Shown: positions 1 through 12,786 of the stretch, one piece after another
How positions within the stretch are numbered: the stretch's first letter is position 1
How the letters are laid out: each line of letters begins with the position of its first letter
Origin: Diploscapter coronatus
Taxonomy: Eukaryota; Nematoda; Chromadorea; Rhabditida; Rhabditidae
NCBI GenBank assembly: GCA_964036155.1
Contig: OZ038422.1
Span: 44,601,201-44,665,200 of the forward strand
Direction: 5' to 3'
Length of the DNA: 64,000 nucleotides
Notes under the pieces: model-generated
What the model was told of the DNA's origin: nothing
Seen by the model: only the letters and a program-made list of their open reading frames with translations
Databases searched by the model: none
Translations under genes and position numbers: made by a program

Positions 1-174
1 AAAAAAACATAATTTAGAGTCAAACAAGACGAAGTGGGGCTTCGTGATACTTTTACGGTATTCAAGAATCAAATGAACATGCATTTTGCGTATTATTGAC
101 TTTACTTAGCTGCAATTACAAAACAACCCTATTTACTTATCACAAAATTAAACAAAGTTGTTCGTTAAAGTAAC

Positions 175-3100
175 CTTCTGATTTGATGTAGCAGTCTCTG
201 CCTATCCTTATCCTGCTTGTCGAGGAACGAATTCATAGCATTATCGTAGCAGGTTCCGTTCGTTTCCGTTGTGTGTCCTCGTACATAAGAGCTCTGTTCC
301 AGAGCTATCGAACGCTCATTCATTTTGCGTAGTTTCATCTGAACAATGACCATTTTCAATATTCTCTTTTCATATTTTTGTATACCAAAAAACAATTGAA
401 GATGGCTTTAACAGGATTTTCAAAGGTTACTGTGAAGATAACTTTTTTTTTTGGAAAACTTGTATCGCTTATATATGGTGCGCACCATTTGTTCAAAATA
501 ATCTAATTTGGTTAAATTAAGACAATTCTATAATTTGGCACCTTCAATATGCATGCAAAATTTCAACATGATTGATCTCAATAAATGAACAAAATGTGCA
601 TGAAATGACTTTGAATGCTCCGTAGCCTCTTATGCTTCGTAGTTTGAATACCTCGTAGATAAACAAATTTCCAAAATAGCTAAGGGTAGGGCTGAATATG
701 TTAAATTTGATGACAGTAACAAAGTGGGTAACTCGATCTGTTAATAACTTTTGCGATAATACACTCTAGCCCCATCCTCTCAGTATTAGTGTTTGCTCTT
801 TCTGAAACTTTTAGCTACGAGGCATTCAAACAGCTCATTCAACCCACTGATTTCTAAACTTTTTCTCACCATATTCTGGCGATGTTTATTATAAAAAAAA
901 AAAAAAAAAACTTCATTTTTTACGCATTTGCCTAACCTGTGCTCTTTTATTGAGAACTGCAAAGATTCTCGAGTAACATAGAGCCATCACAATGAAGGGC
1001 AGGACGAACTGACAGAGCATGACGACCATGGTGTACAGTCGTCTGTTCCGTGGCGATTTCCATCGTTCAGTGCAGAAATGTCCACAAACACCCTCAAATT
1101 CGATCATTTTTCCCTTATTTTTTGTTATGTAAATGTTCATTGCTTTGCTAAACTAATGATAATCATTCATCATATTTTTCTGCCTGTTGCAGTGAAAGTG
1201 CGGCTGATCAAAAATGGACAGGCGAAGAGAAGAAATGACTAATTGAAAATGAGCAGAAGGGAGATGTCAAGGCATAGAGAGGAGAATGCTCATGAAGTTT
1301 CGTAGGAATTTGAAAGTGACACAATCATCAGAATATTCCGAGGGATATTGATTAGAGGCCTCAAAGAACACCAGCATTCATCATCTACCAAAGTAAAATA
1401 CGAAAATGCAGGAAAAAGTTTTGAAAGAAAAATTCCGATAATTGAAACTTTAGGAATGCATTTTCGCAAGGTTAATAAATTTCAGAAAATGAATGGCAAA
1501 AGCAATTTTGCACAGGATAAACGGTCGTTTTGCAAGTTAAATTCTAAATTTAGGTAAAACGCAACCTATGCATTGAAAGTTTGCAAGATCAAATGAATGC
1601 GATATTGCAGCTATCTTTGGCTTGAAAGCTATCTTCGTAGCTGGAAATGTTTAAATTCGAGATCAGGACTACATTTCACTTCGGCTCAATATCTTAATGT
1701 CGAAGATATTGGATTAAGACAAAGTTCTGTGACTCTAAATTTTTTTATTTTTCCTACGGAATTAGACTGAACAGATCGGACTGAAAACTAAAAAAAACAT
1801 ATTCCACATTGTGTGTCCCAAACATCATTCAAATTTCAATCGGATTTTATCTATTATGGAAAAGCTGATTTTTTCTGACACTTAGATATGTGTATATGAT
1901 AAAAAGCATCAATGAAATTGAGAAAAATTTTTAGCTTTTCAAAAATAAATCAAGTTCGGTTGAAATTTTGGAGGAATTTAGGGCATACAATGCGTGATGT
2001 ATTTGTGCCTTTTCAATCCGGATGACTTAATCAGGCTCTATGGAAAAAATAAGAATTTAATATCGCAAGACTTTTCCACAACTAAATACATATTTTACCA
2101 AAAATGTTATGATTGTAATTTTGAAAAAGTTAAAGAAAATTAAATATCCATAATATGAGAAAGCGAGACTAGGCGTTAATAAATTAGTCGGGATTGAAAA
2201 AATCTAGACCTGCAGAAATTATTGTCTTTATTAGTTTTGTAGAGTTTTTTTTCGAAAAGTTTTTAGTGAATCTGGCTTTTGAAGCTTCTTAAAAATTGGA
2301 TTTTATAATGTAGGAATATTGAAAATGGAATCTTATAGGCTTCCAAACCAAGAGTGTCATTAGCCTACCAATAATTTATTGAACAAATAATCGATAAAAA
2401 AAGCATTGCAATGACCTCTTGTAAAAACTTACCGGATATGCGATCATTTCCATGTTGAAGGCGTAAGGCAGAGTTACGACGAAAGATAGAATCCACAGGA
2501 AGAATGTAGTGATTACTGCACGTCTCTTGGTTAGGGCTTGAGTATGGGGCATTACCACCTGAAGTTATTTGTGGAAAAAGTTACATAATCAGCAGAAGAA
2601 AACTCACTAATTTATAGCGGTCAACAGCAATCGCACTCAAACTGAATGTACAGATAAATATACTGATCCCTAAAGATTCTAAATAGAAAAGAAAAATGAA
2701 TGGAAACAGACCCTGAATGCAAGGAATCAAATGACAAAGCAGCTTTCCGAAGTACCAATTTTTGTAGACATTTGTAACCGGCGTGATTGGTAGCGATAGC
2801 ATGCACATCATTATGTCACTAGCCGCCAGGTTCAAGATGAAGATGTTTTGGACTGTCTAAAACTTTTTCCTTGGGATTTCCTGTGTTAAAATTCGTGAAT
2901 CTTCGATATCGATTTTTAGAATAGATTTTTAAGTTTCGTATATAACCTTTAATATATTTAACTTCATTTGGAAGCTAGAATTGTTCTATGAAATTTTACC
3001 AGAACATTCGAATTGAACATTTTTTCCTTTACTTCTACTCATTCTTGATCTAATTTCTAAGGCTTTTGCAATTTTTGTTCATTTTTTTTTTCTATATAGT

Positions 3101-4016
3101 TAGATTCGAGCAATGAAAAATGGGTTAATTTTGGGTAATTTGAAATTCCAATTAATATTGTCTATTCATAGATTCTCAGAAAAAGTGCAATTCCTCTTAT
3201 GATAAATGGAGGAGAGCAGTCCATAGAAGAGAATTACCAAATGTCACAAAATTGAGAATATTAGGAAAAATGGATAGAGATTTTGGATTCATTAAACGAA
3301 GAAGTCACGTCCGCAGCAAGGCGATCAAACTATGAGATTGAAAAATAAGTCTAGTCGAAGAAGTGATGAATTATGCCGAATTTGATTTTTGAATGAACTG
3401 AACGTGTGAAACTATAATAGCGGTCTCAAATGTCAGTGGGGAATAACCTTTTAATAAAATTCTATTATATAAATAGAAGCTTTCGAGTTCTTGACCGTGA
3501 TTTCTAAGAAGATTTTGAAGTTTAAGTAAAACATTGATTTGAATTAGTAAGAAATTCAGAGTAGAATTAGAACCTAGAAAATTGTCAGCATAAAAATCGA
3601 GCATTAAATTTTTTCAAGTCGACATATAATTTAAATTGCATAGTCGAACATACGAATATTATTGTTTTGAATTCGATATTGGGCATTGTTTTCTTTTAAA
3701 AAAATCAATAGAAAATAACTAGGCTCATAAATAATATGAATCGTTGAATTTAAGGCACGAGCTGTCAGATTTTAACGTAAAGCATGATTCTTCAAATTTT
3801 TACTAGACGAAAGTCAAAATTTCAAATTTAATAACTAACCTGCAAAGTTCGATGCTTGATAGTGACGAATATGAGCGATACATTTCCAAGCAAGCCGAGA
3901 ATAAAGAGGAGCACATAAATGAAAGCAAACGGTCCGATTGCATAGGGGGATGATGAAGGGTCGGGGTACATTTCGTAGTACAATGTACATTTTTCTGAGA
4001 CACTCGCATTTGGCAT
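175..4016 (-). CDS. Neuropeptide Y/F-type GPCR (rhodopsin family), 3' end off window
   Basis: Six exons read on the minus strand: 4016-3840, 2856-2712, 2669-2608, 2558-2433, 1113-937 and 338-175, all in one frame (283 codons). TM1 carries the GLLGN motif. TM2 has NLAASD, TM3 ends in the DRY motif (AIAVDRY), and the second extracellular loop reads CGHFCTERW, close to the CG.FCTE.W signature of invertebrate NPY/NPF-like receptors. TM5 (FVLPFIVMALCY) is followed by a basic third intracellular loop that ends at a splice donor, so TM6, TM7 and the tail lie left of base 1. The start ATG at 4016 directly follows TTTTAG, which could be a cis or trans splice acceptor; the N-terminus has an NAS glycosylation site. 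The intron 2711-2670 is only 42 bp. Family assignment is from motifs; the ligand is unknown. Expected role: plasma-membrane neuropeptide receptor coupled to G proteins. Confidence 0.85.
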
Positions 4017-4558
4017 CTAAAATTTTCCAAATATTAAAAAAGAAAACTGAAAATATTAAAAACAAATTGACGCTATTACAAGGAAGTAGCAAAGAAATTG
4101 CGATGAATTTTCAGATTATGGTCCATTTATTGAAATCGGACAACTTTTTGTGATGCTCGAAAAAATAATCGAGTGAAATTATACGAAGTTCATGATTGAT
4201 ATTGATAAGCAATTAATCATAGGTGAAGTTTGATAAAACGTTCGAGAGAAAAAAAGAAAATGTAAAAAGAGTTCAAGGTTATTCCGATATTTCTTCAAAC
4301 TTCACGAACCTCAATGTGAATTTTGAAGCAAAGGGTACGTTTGAAAATTTTGCAATGTGGAGTTAGAGTTAAAATTTTGACATCTTTTAAAAAAACAAAC
4401 TAGGTAGTGATTTTGCTAGTACCAAGATGAAAATTCTCTGATATTCGGCTTTGTAAACAAATTTCGGCTAACGACTACCAAATAACCTCAAGCATATTCG
4501 GCAAAATTTGTGTTCCATTTTAATTTGAAGTTGAAATGTAAACAGAAAGAGTAGTAGG

Positions 4559-4647
4559 GCTAATAAGGCCTGTCGTAAAGGACGCCCACTTTTTATAGAG
4601 CGCTCAACTTTGAAAAGTGGGCGTCCTTTACAACAGGCCGCTAATAA
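4559..4647. mobile_element. Fold-back MITE with 8-bp direct repeats
   Basis: Two 27-bp arms (4567-4593 and 4613-4639) are inverted copies with a single mismatch, separated by 19 bases. Each side is flanked by the same 8-mer, GCTAATAA (4559-4566 and 4640-4647), as expected for a target-site duplication. An 8-bp duplication points to the hAT superfamily. There is no coding capacity. Confidence 0.75.
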
Positions 4648-4854
4648 TAGGTTCAAATGTCAAGAAACTAGAGTCTTATGCAATTCACTCGAAAGAGCAA
4701 AGCATGAAAATTTGGGAGATTATTTTTTTAAAATAAGCTTTTAAAGGAATTCATTCGATATAAAAATTGAGAATCATGTGATACGAAGATTGAAGCATGT
4801 CAGAATAGAGTGATTTTACTCCACCGAATTGAAAGGGTTAGATTATTGAGCACA

Positions 4855-5069
4855 TACAGTAACGGACAAAAATATTGGGTCACCGCTATTTAAGGACCGG
4901 AATTGCCAACTATTTTGCACCTATTGGATTAAGGTGAAACTTAGAATATTTGCGTATCTTAAATACGTCTTTATGTGTATAAAATTTGAGCCTGATCCGA
5001 TCAGTGCAAAGGGCTTGGCAATATTGGTCAATAAATAGGAATGACTCGATATTTTTGCTCCCTACTCTA
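4855..5069. mobile_element. Tc1/mariner-like MITE, copy 1
   Basis: A 211-bp unit (4857-5067) is bounded by TA on both sides. Its ends are imperfect inverted repeats: the left starts CAGTAACGGACAAAAATATT and the right, read in reverse complement, starts GAGTAGGGAGCAAAAATATC. Internal sequence resembles the element at 61526-61742, including a stretch around GAGCCTGATC versus GGCTCAATCTGATC. It has no transposase and is non-autonomous. Confidence 0.7.
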
Positions 5070-7346
5070 TGCCTTATATTAGAGATTAGATGGAATGAAT
5101 ACTTTAAATACTGAATAGAATTGATCTACAAAAATTTTTTGAATAATAATTACGTCTTATCGCTGAATTAGATTAAAATATCCTTTATTTTCACGTTAAA
5201 GTGCGTTCAATTTGGAGCAAATTGACCTTTCCAGCTATTGACGACGACTGATAAATTGAGATGAAATAAATCGTGCAAAAATTTGCAAATGGATGCGTGG
5301 ATTGGGCCATTTCAGATAATCGTAAAAATAACTGAGAAAAATCTATGAAACTTCGTAACATGTACTGAAAACTACGCGCTAAATTCGGGAGACCTAATTT
5401 TTTATTTGTCTTGTCCCAATTTGTTAATTATCGACAACAAGTGATCAAGTGAACGGGTCAACTTCTCAAGAAGTTGCAAAAATAGGAAAAGTCAACTCGA
5501 AGTAACCCCGAAGAACAAGCAGATCAGATCTTGCTCTCCAGTTCGTTCGTTCGTGGTTCAATTACGTGTCCAATAACAGTTAAGAACCTCGGAATAAGTG
5601 ACTACTTACGAGGCTGAAATCGAGATAAATTGGACAACCCAACGGAAGAAATGTCTGTCTAGCAGAGGCAACGAGTACGAATGGATGATCTCTGAGGCGC
5701 AAAAGCGATGTCGAATTTGGTAATTGGTCAGTTAATGAGGTAAATGGACTAAATATATCGTTCAACTCGCTATATTTGTATAGCTCACAAAGTGTCCCTA
5801 ATGCATTGAAATTTATACATAATCACATCATAATATGCTAACTTTTAACGAATATGTTCACGTTATTTCAACAACAAAAAAATATACCCGTTCAAGTGAA
5901 TCAAACAGACATCCAAAATAGCAGAGCTAATAACGTGCATAAATTGTCATGATAATTAGGAAGCGGAGCGGGCATGGATGAGGTGATATTAAGATTGAGA
6001 GATTACAGGGGATATTGCAAGGAGGCAAGGAGTGAAGCGTGCATAAATTAACACAATTCATGGGCAGCTAACACAGTGATCTACTCGCAGCGAATCGGAA
6101 AAGATACGTGATGGCAAGGTGAAATGACAAATATGAGGAATAATTCATCGTAAAATGAAGGATATAATGTTTTTTATTTTTGCATATCATTATGAGTTTG
6201 AAATTATCGCAGTCCCCAATATACAAAAATCGAAATGTGGCTAGAGAATGTTAGAGTAAATTTTTATATGCCTGATTTGTATGTCCACCCTATCTTATTC
6301 GCTAGCAGACAATGAAAGAGACGCGATTATTATCGAGAATGCTACAGTACTATTCATAATCACAACAGAGGATATGAAATGTATGGGATAGTTCTCTAAT
6401 TTAAGCATGAAATCGATATCTGCCTAAAGTCGATACCGTATAGCACCTTTATTCCATCACTAGTCGTCTTCATTCAATTGCGTCGAGAAACGTTTTTTTC
6501 GTGAATGAACATGAGTAAATGATGTTGCTACAAAGTTAAGAAATTAGTTCTCTAAAATCAGAAGTGAAAAAGAATTATATGTAGAGAAATCAGAGTTAAA
6601 TTAGCCCTACAAAGTCGTTGAACTTGAAGCGAAGTTATGTTTGTTAAGCAGGATTGTAAATCGAATCGAAGATTTGGGACAGTTTCCGACCGACTCGTAT
6701 AACTCTTTGAAATTTTTGGACAGAGCCTCTGCCACCCTGCTCGTGACTTATTGGCAAATGAAGATCGTCGATGCTCACTTGTCAGTTTAAAAGACATACC
6801 ATAAAACTCACTGCTAGAGTTTCAGTTTTGCTGTCTTCAAGAGCATCTTCGCGATTCTTATATAAATAAGCTCAGGAAATGTTCTATTTTCAGCTATCAA
6901 AGCAAATGGAATAAGAAAAGCTATTCATTAAAAGGAAAATGAGATATGTTGCATCATCAATAATTTCCTGGGCTAGCATTGTGCTAACGCGGATATAATT
7001 ATATGAAATGAGGAAGATAATTCGAGAACAAAAGCCAAAACACGTGCAGAATTATTCCTTCCTACAACTTTCAGATGCAAAGCTCAGAAGCATATTGCGA
7101 TGTATATGTAGTTTCAGATGTTTAGTTGAAAGTATTCGGGTTTATCTCAATATCGTAAAATTCGAATTATAGCAAATTATTGTTTCTAAGAATATGTCAG
7201 AACAATGTTTTCTCCTCCATACTAAGCAACGACGAAATCAGAACCGACTTTTGGGCGCATTTCGAAAATGAATTTTTCTAGGCCCATATCCTTATCGGAG
7301 TACCCACGGATTTTAAAATATGTCGGAAAGTCAGAAAACCAAAGGG

Positions 7347-7671
7347 TTGAATATGCCGGAGGGGCAACAAATTAAAAATGAAAACGGAAAGGTAAAGTTA
7401 GGATCAGGCAGGCAATTTGGATACCAAAATGTGGGTCACGATCTCGATGAGCTGATTATTTTAAAATCAAATTTATCCTAGCTCGCCCTAACCCTACCCT
7501 CCCCATCAGCGGTAGGCAGGGTTCGGAGTCGGAATCGAAATCGGAGTTAAAATTTCAAATTTTTCGGAGTTGGAATCGGTTAAGAGGTTACTGGAGTCGG
7601 AATCAGCGCCGATCCGCCGCCATTGCTCTCCACATCATCGTTTCAATTTATTTCCCCTCCGGCATATTCAA
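7347..7671. mobile_element. Inverted-repeat element, about 325 bp
   Basis: The arms at 7347-7373 and 7643-7671 are inverted copies (shared core TTGAATATGCCGGAGGGG). The interior holds a local repeat built on GGAGTCGGAATCG with variants between about 7525 and 7605. No reading frame is conserved. It is probably a non-autonomous DNA transposon or fold-back element; no target-site duplication was found. Confidence 0.55.
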
Positions 7672-8239
7672 GTCTCAGCCCTTCTGATCCGCAGTAATAT
7701 TATAAAAGCTGCGCCCACAAAACTCTCCGATAGTGCATAGTTTAGAAACAGAATCTAAACCTTTGGAAACATCCCTGATAATAATTCGTCAAATGCTTTG
7801 AAACTTTCGAAACTCGACATCTTGAGAAATTCATGTTCAAATACGGATAAATATAGAAATCAAGAGTCAAGGTAAATTTTCATAATAAAATTACGTCAAA
7901 ACATTTGTCGAAAAATTATTACTCGATTCTGATTTCTCAAAACGAGATTTTTGAAAATGTAGTTAATATTGAAGTAATTAAAACTAGAGATAATTTTAGA
8001 TTAGTTGCCAATTTGTGTCGAATAGCGTGAATGAATTAAAACGAACATCCAATTTCAGGAAATTTCGAAATAAATGCAATTGAAACTTCGAGGAAAAAGC
8101 GAGGAAGACAAATTTGACTCGAATTTTAGTCTTCGCTTCCAGAAACGAAAGAACAAGCGCGAAATTAATGAAACTGTATTAGAAGTGCGATGAAAACACA
8201 CTAATAAATAAAAATTGACTCTTTGATGTTTTTTTTGCA

Positions 8240-8960
8240 GAGAAATGTATCGGGTAAAATGGAAGAAGGCAAGCTCAAGCTCGAGCCCGAAGGTGAAGAG
8301 AAAAGGGTAGAGGTAGGAGGTTGACGAATGATGGAAGGGGAATTTGAATGAAAATGGAAATGGAAATGGAGGGAGCTGAAAAGCGTAGATGAGTGAATGA
8401 GTTGCTCCTGGAATTCGCCTGATACTCGACAAATTAATTGACTACCAAGAAAATGCCGATGCAAATCCTCCCCAATCCCCTCCCCGAGTCAATCCCGCAC
8501 CGCAACCCCTAAACCCCGGCCACAGTCACCACATCGCACACAATCATTCATCATCATCATCATCACTCCCTCCACCTTCCACCAATAATAGAGGCTCTCA
8601 TTAAATACAAGGAAATTAGCCAATCGCATGTTAGATGGGAATAAATGGGAACGGGAATTAGAGTCTTCAGGAAAGCGACAAGTACCTTCAAGCAGAAAAG
8701 AAAGGAAGAGGGGGTGGGAGTAGAGGCAGCGAAAGAAACGGAGGAAGGAAATGGAAAGGGTAAGGATGGATGATAGGTGAAAATGCAAAATGCATGGAAG
8801 ATATTGAAGAGAAGGATAGAGGAAGCAGCCTTTTTTCTGTCCATGAAATGAGAGCAGAAAATGACAGTCCAAATAGGAAACAAATTGGGAATGAGTTGAA
8901 ATGAGCGAGCAAATTGACTTCGATCAATTTATATTTAGCTAGTTCAGTCGGTTCAAAAAC
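8240..8960. repeat. Purine-rich low-complexity tract with microsatellites
   Basis: The plus strand is rich in GA and GGAAAT motifs (about 8330-8375), followed by a CAT microsatellite (about 8549-8566) and further purine-rich DNA to 8830. Several long frames are open at once on the minus strand because pyrimidine-rich DNA lacks stop codons. None shows domain-like sequence, so I treat the tract as non-coding. Confidence 0.6.
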
Positions 8961-11900
8961 TAGACATTTCAAGTCAATAAGATGGAAGATGATTTAAAGA
9001 ATGTGTAGTGGAACCAAACTAACATGCCGAATTAGTTACTCAACGTTGTACTAGGCAAAATTTTGGAATCAACGATACAAAATTCGGAACCTAATCCGGC
9101 TTATTTTTCATTTTTTTTTGCATGAGATTGTTTTCATAGAAGATAAGTAATGATGACAAGAATAACTACGGAACATACTCGACCATAAGAGATTAAAAAT
9201 AAAGGAAAAATAACAATAGAACTATAGAATGTGTGTAAATCAAAAACGATGCTGGATTTCTTATAACCTAGCAGGCTGAATATGTTGATGCATTAAATTA
9301 TATAATGAAAGTTTGCATTGAAGATATCCCCTGAATTATGCGACCGAATGAAGTGATTTTTTTCAAACATTCAAGAAAGCTATTCAATGCAATTAGTCAA
9401 GATGAAATTTGAACATCATTGGACTTGACTAGTGTCAGAGAGTTTTATTGAGACAAAGTCGCGATTTTGAGAAATAAAAATCGGAAAAGAACGAACAAGA
9501 GCAAAGATATTGGGATTGAAATTTATACGCTTATCTATGAGAGTTCATTTTTGTATATTATCTGTTTCGCCCGAAATGGCCATTCCCTAAAAATATGAAC
9601 TACAAGGAAATCTCGCGAAGTGTAGCTCAAATTTCTTGACAAAAATTGATACACAGTTCAATTCGGTGACGGTAAGAACGATGATCAGGTCAGAAAGTGC
9701 TAATGAACTCGCTAACGTAAGGAAAATCGGCTCACAATTGACTCCTTTTCCTCTCTTTCGATTAGGAGAATGAACCGTTTATACTTCATTCTAATGAACC
9801 TTGTAAACGAATAGTTCAAATTTGAAAGATTCTTTAATTTCACATAAATTGTTTGATGTTCAAGTGTGAAATGTAAAAACGAAACGCTAATCAGTGTGAA
9901 ATGGTGAGATAAATGGATTATTTTGAGAGGGCTTGAAGATAATCTTCAAATGGTCAAGAGGCTTCTCTATTCAAGTTCCTTGTTTAGAGCTAATAAAATT
10001 CCAAGAAAATAGAGCACATCATCGAAGAAAACACGTGTTAAAAATAAGAAGAAAGATCGAGCGAGTGAGACTAAATTCATTTCTTTGACAAAGAGTACGG
10101 AGAATACCTTTTGATTTTCAATAAGAGAGATAATAGAGAGCAAGTATGCATTTCTTCTAGTTTGCTACCCAACTAATAAAACTATTACTTTTCGAGCAGT
10201 GTGAATGTTTGAATGTGATTTGAAATAAAATTTTAACAGCAAAATAGTTTCTTAAATAAAAATTCAAAAGAAAAATGGAGTTAGAATAAAATTAGGCTCG
10301 ACCCCAAACAAAAAATCAATTTAAAACCACTAATTCGGTTTCTCTTACGCATAGGGAAACGTTTTCGTCATTCGCTGGGCTTTCAGGTCTTAGTCTTTGA
10401 AAGATGAAAGACTTAGAAAGCAATGGAATTTTGAAAATCAACCATAATCTTTGAAGTCCAGAATATAGCTGATCCCAAATCTCGCGATATTTGAAGTGGA
10501 ATTTTTCTTCTTCAATTTCTATAAGAGGACTAATAAATGCGAGAAGTAATTTTAGTTGAATTCAAATCGGGCAAATCAAAATATCATCATTCCATCATCG
10601 AAGGTTATTCATGGATTTCTAAATCAGGAAAACTCTATTCCTAGCTCATCCCAGTGAAAACATTCTTCATTTGAATGAAGTTTGAATTTGTTAAAGGTTG
10701 GAATTTTTCTGCAGAAATTAGCAGCAGACACGCAAATATAGTTTTGGAATAAATTATAATTGCACTTTCCGACGAATTTCGATGCGCTAGATTTGTAAAG
10801 ATGCCAAGAAATTATGAACCAACGAAACTCCATAACTTGTACCGAAATAGTAAGATAATTTGTGATTATTGAAACATTCACTGACTGATAACGTTAATTC
10901 AGAATTCAAGAGTCTCTAGTAGACATGAAACAAATATGCATGTTTCACGATATCAGAGAATATTCATATTTATGAGAGATATCACAGAACTTGTTCTAGA
11001 AAAATAGATTTGGAAATGTAGATTTTACACATTCAGAAGAAAATAATGATCCAATAAATAAGTTGACTTTATAGAGGTTCATGAATTACTACTAATTTTT
11101 ATTCTATAAGCTGTTCCTTTTCAAATAAAACAATGGGAGATAATGATTATAACACAGGCCAGTTGATCTAGATTCTTTTTATTCTTCAAGGGAAATGACC
11201 TGATAAAAAGTACAGCCGACTTTATAATGCTGGATTAAAAATCATCTTTATGAATGAGTGTAGTTTCTGACGAGTAAAATAATGCGAGATAATGATTTGA
11301 GCTTTCGTGAATTTCTCCTCATTCATGAATGGAGAAAATCATGTGGAATACGGGATGTTAGGCTGGAAAATGAAAAAGGAAGGAAAGGACAATATCACTC
11401 GACTCAAAAGACCCTAATGAAGAAGGTTCTTGAATTGTTTCAAGCATTCCGAGAAGAATAACAAATTTAAACTCATTTACGTTCATTCATTACTCGCAAC
11501 ACATTCCTTTACAGAGTCTAGTCTGCATTTTTCAAACGCTATTGATATGATACGATTTTTACCAACATTGAAATAAAACTAAGGAGTCAAACAAAGACTT
11601 TTTGAGGTGTGCCGCCTCCGATTTGGTTGGTTTTTGCATCACAAGAATATTTAGATGCGTATACCACGATGCTGAGCTCAAAAAATGCTGATGTGCAAGT
11701 TTCGGAGAGAGAAATGTTGAAAACTTTTCCGCAAAGAAAAAATACATGCGAAAATGAAACTCGACATTAGCATACATTATTTCTTTATTCAGAAAACGGG
11801 TTTTCACTTTTCTTATCCGAACGCTTGCACGTTAGCACTTCTGAGTTCAGATATGTGGTCAGCGTCACAAAATGTCCATGTAATGCAAAAATCAGCTAAA

Positions 11901-12739
11901 TCGGAGACAGACATTTCAAAAGTTTCCCTGTAAGATTCGTAATTTCTAGAACAGGAACGTGAAAACCTTAGGAAAAAATCTGGAATAAATTGTAGACGAG
12001 GAAATTTTTGACACTTCTGAACAGAATATATGGGATCGGTATTGTTTATGCCAAAAGAATATAGTCAGGTGAGTACAAACCTCAGCTTTTATTTCGATTT
12101 CGAAAATTTTAAAGTGGAATCAAATGCAACTTGAAGATGGCAAGATTGAATAATGCTAAGAAATCTCATATCTTCAAGAAACATGTCATTCTAAAAAATT
12201 CTTTGTCTCGACTTTTCATAATTTTCTAGAACTTATTGCAAGGCCTTAGCATAAAAATATGCTCTGAAGACGAAGACATGGAAAGAGAAAAAGAAAATAG
12301 AGTAAATGCGGAATGAATAAAAAATTGCCGACTATCACATGAAGAATGAAATGTGATGATCGCTTGTCATTTAAAAGCTCATTTTTTGATAAATGAAAAA
12401 TACACTAGAAACAGTGCCAAATTCCTCGTAAATTCATAATTTATTAGACGTGCACAAAATTTGTTGAAAGATAAATTCCGGATCTAACAATAAACTATGT
12501 ACATTGGAAAATTAATTTCGGTAGAAATTTCGCGAGTCAAAGAATAGGCTATGAATAATTTCTTCAAAGTTCAAATATAAAAATCCTACTAGATGTATGA
12601 AGGCTGTATGGAGTAAAATCATGAGGATATTAGATTGATTCGAATTTTATCACGTGTAACGATCGTACTTTTCATCAAATTTAGAATACATTCAAATTGG
12701 ATCTGATCAACTTATTCTATGCCATAACTCATAGAAAAG

Positions 12740-12745
12740 TTTATT
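12740..12745 (-). terminator. Polyadenylation signal of the myosin-like gene
   Basis: AATAAA on the minus strand, about 42 nt downstream of the stop codon. Confidence 0.55.
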
Positions 12746-12786
12746 TGAAAATGAAAATAATTCTATACATTTTCGAAAAGAAACAT

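Larger units (their letters stand above)
4017..12786. other. Gene-poor intergenic region
   Basis: Nearly 9 kb of AT-rich DNA lies between the start of the GPCR gene and the end of the myosin-like gene. I see three small transposon remnants and a purine-rich tract (listed separately) and no convincing exon. One weak possibility is 8256-8309 on the plus strand: an ATG frame of 18 codons, 17 nt after a good acceptor and closed by a GTAGGA donor, but no partner exon was found. Confidence 0.6.

Noticed and set aside
8256..8309. Possible first exon (18 codons) after a TTTTTTGCAG acceptor
   Set aside because: No second exon in a matching frame could be found within the purine-rich DNA that follows.
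8055..8972. Several overlapping minus-strand frames of 87-127 codons
   Set aside because: All lie opposite a purine-rich tract and are open in two or three frames together; low-complexity translations only.
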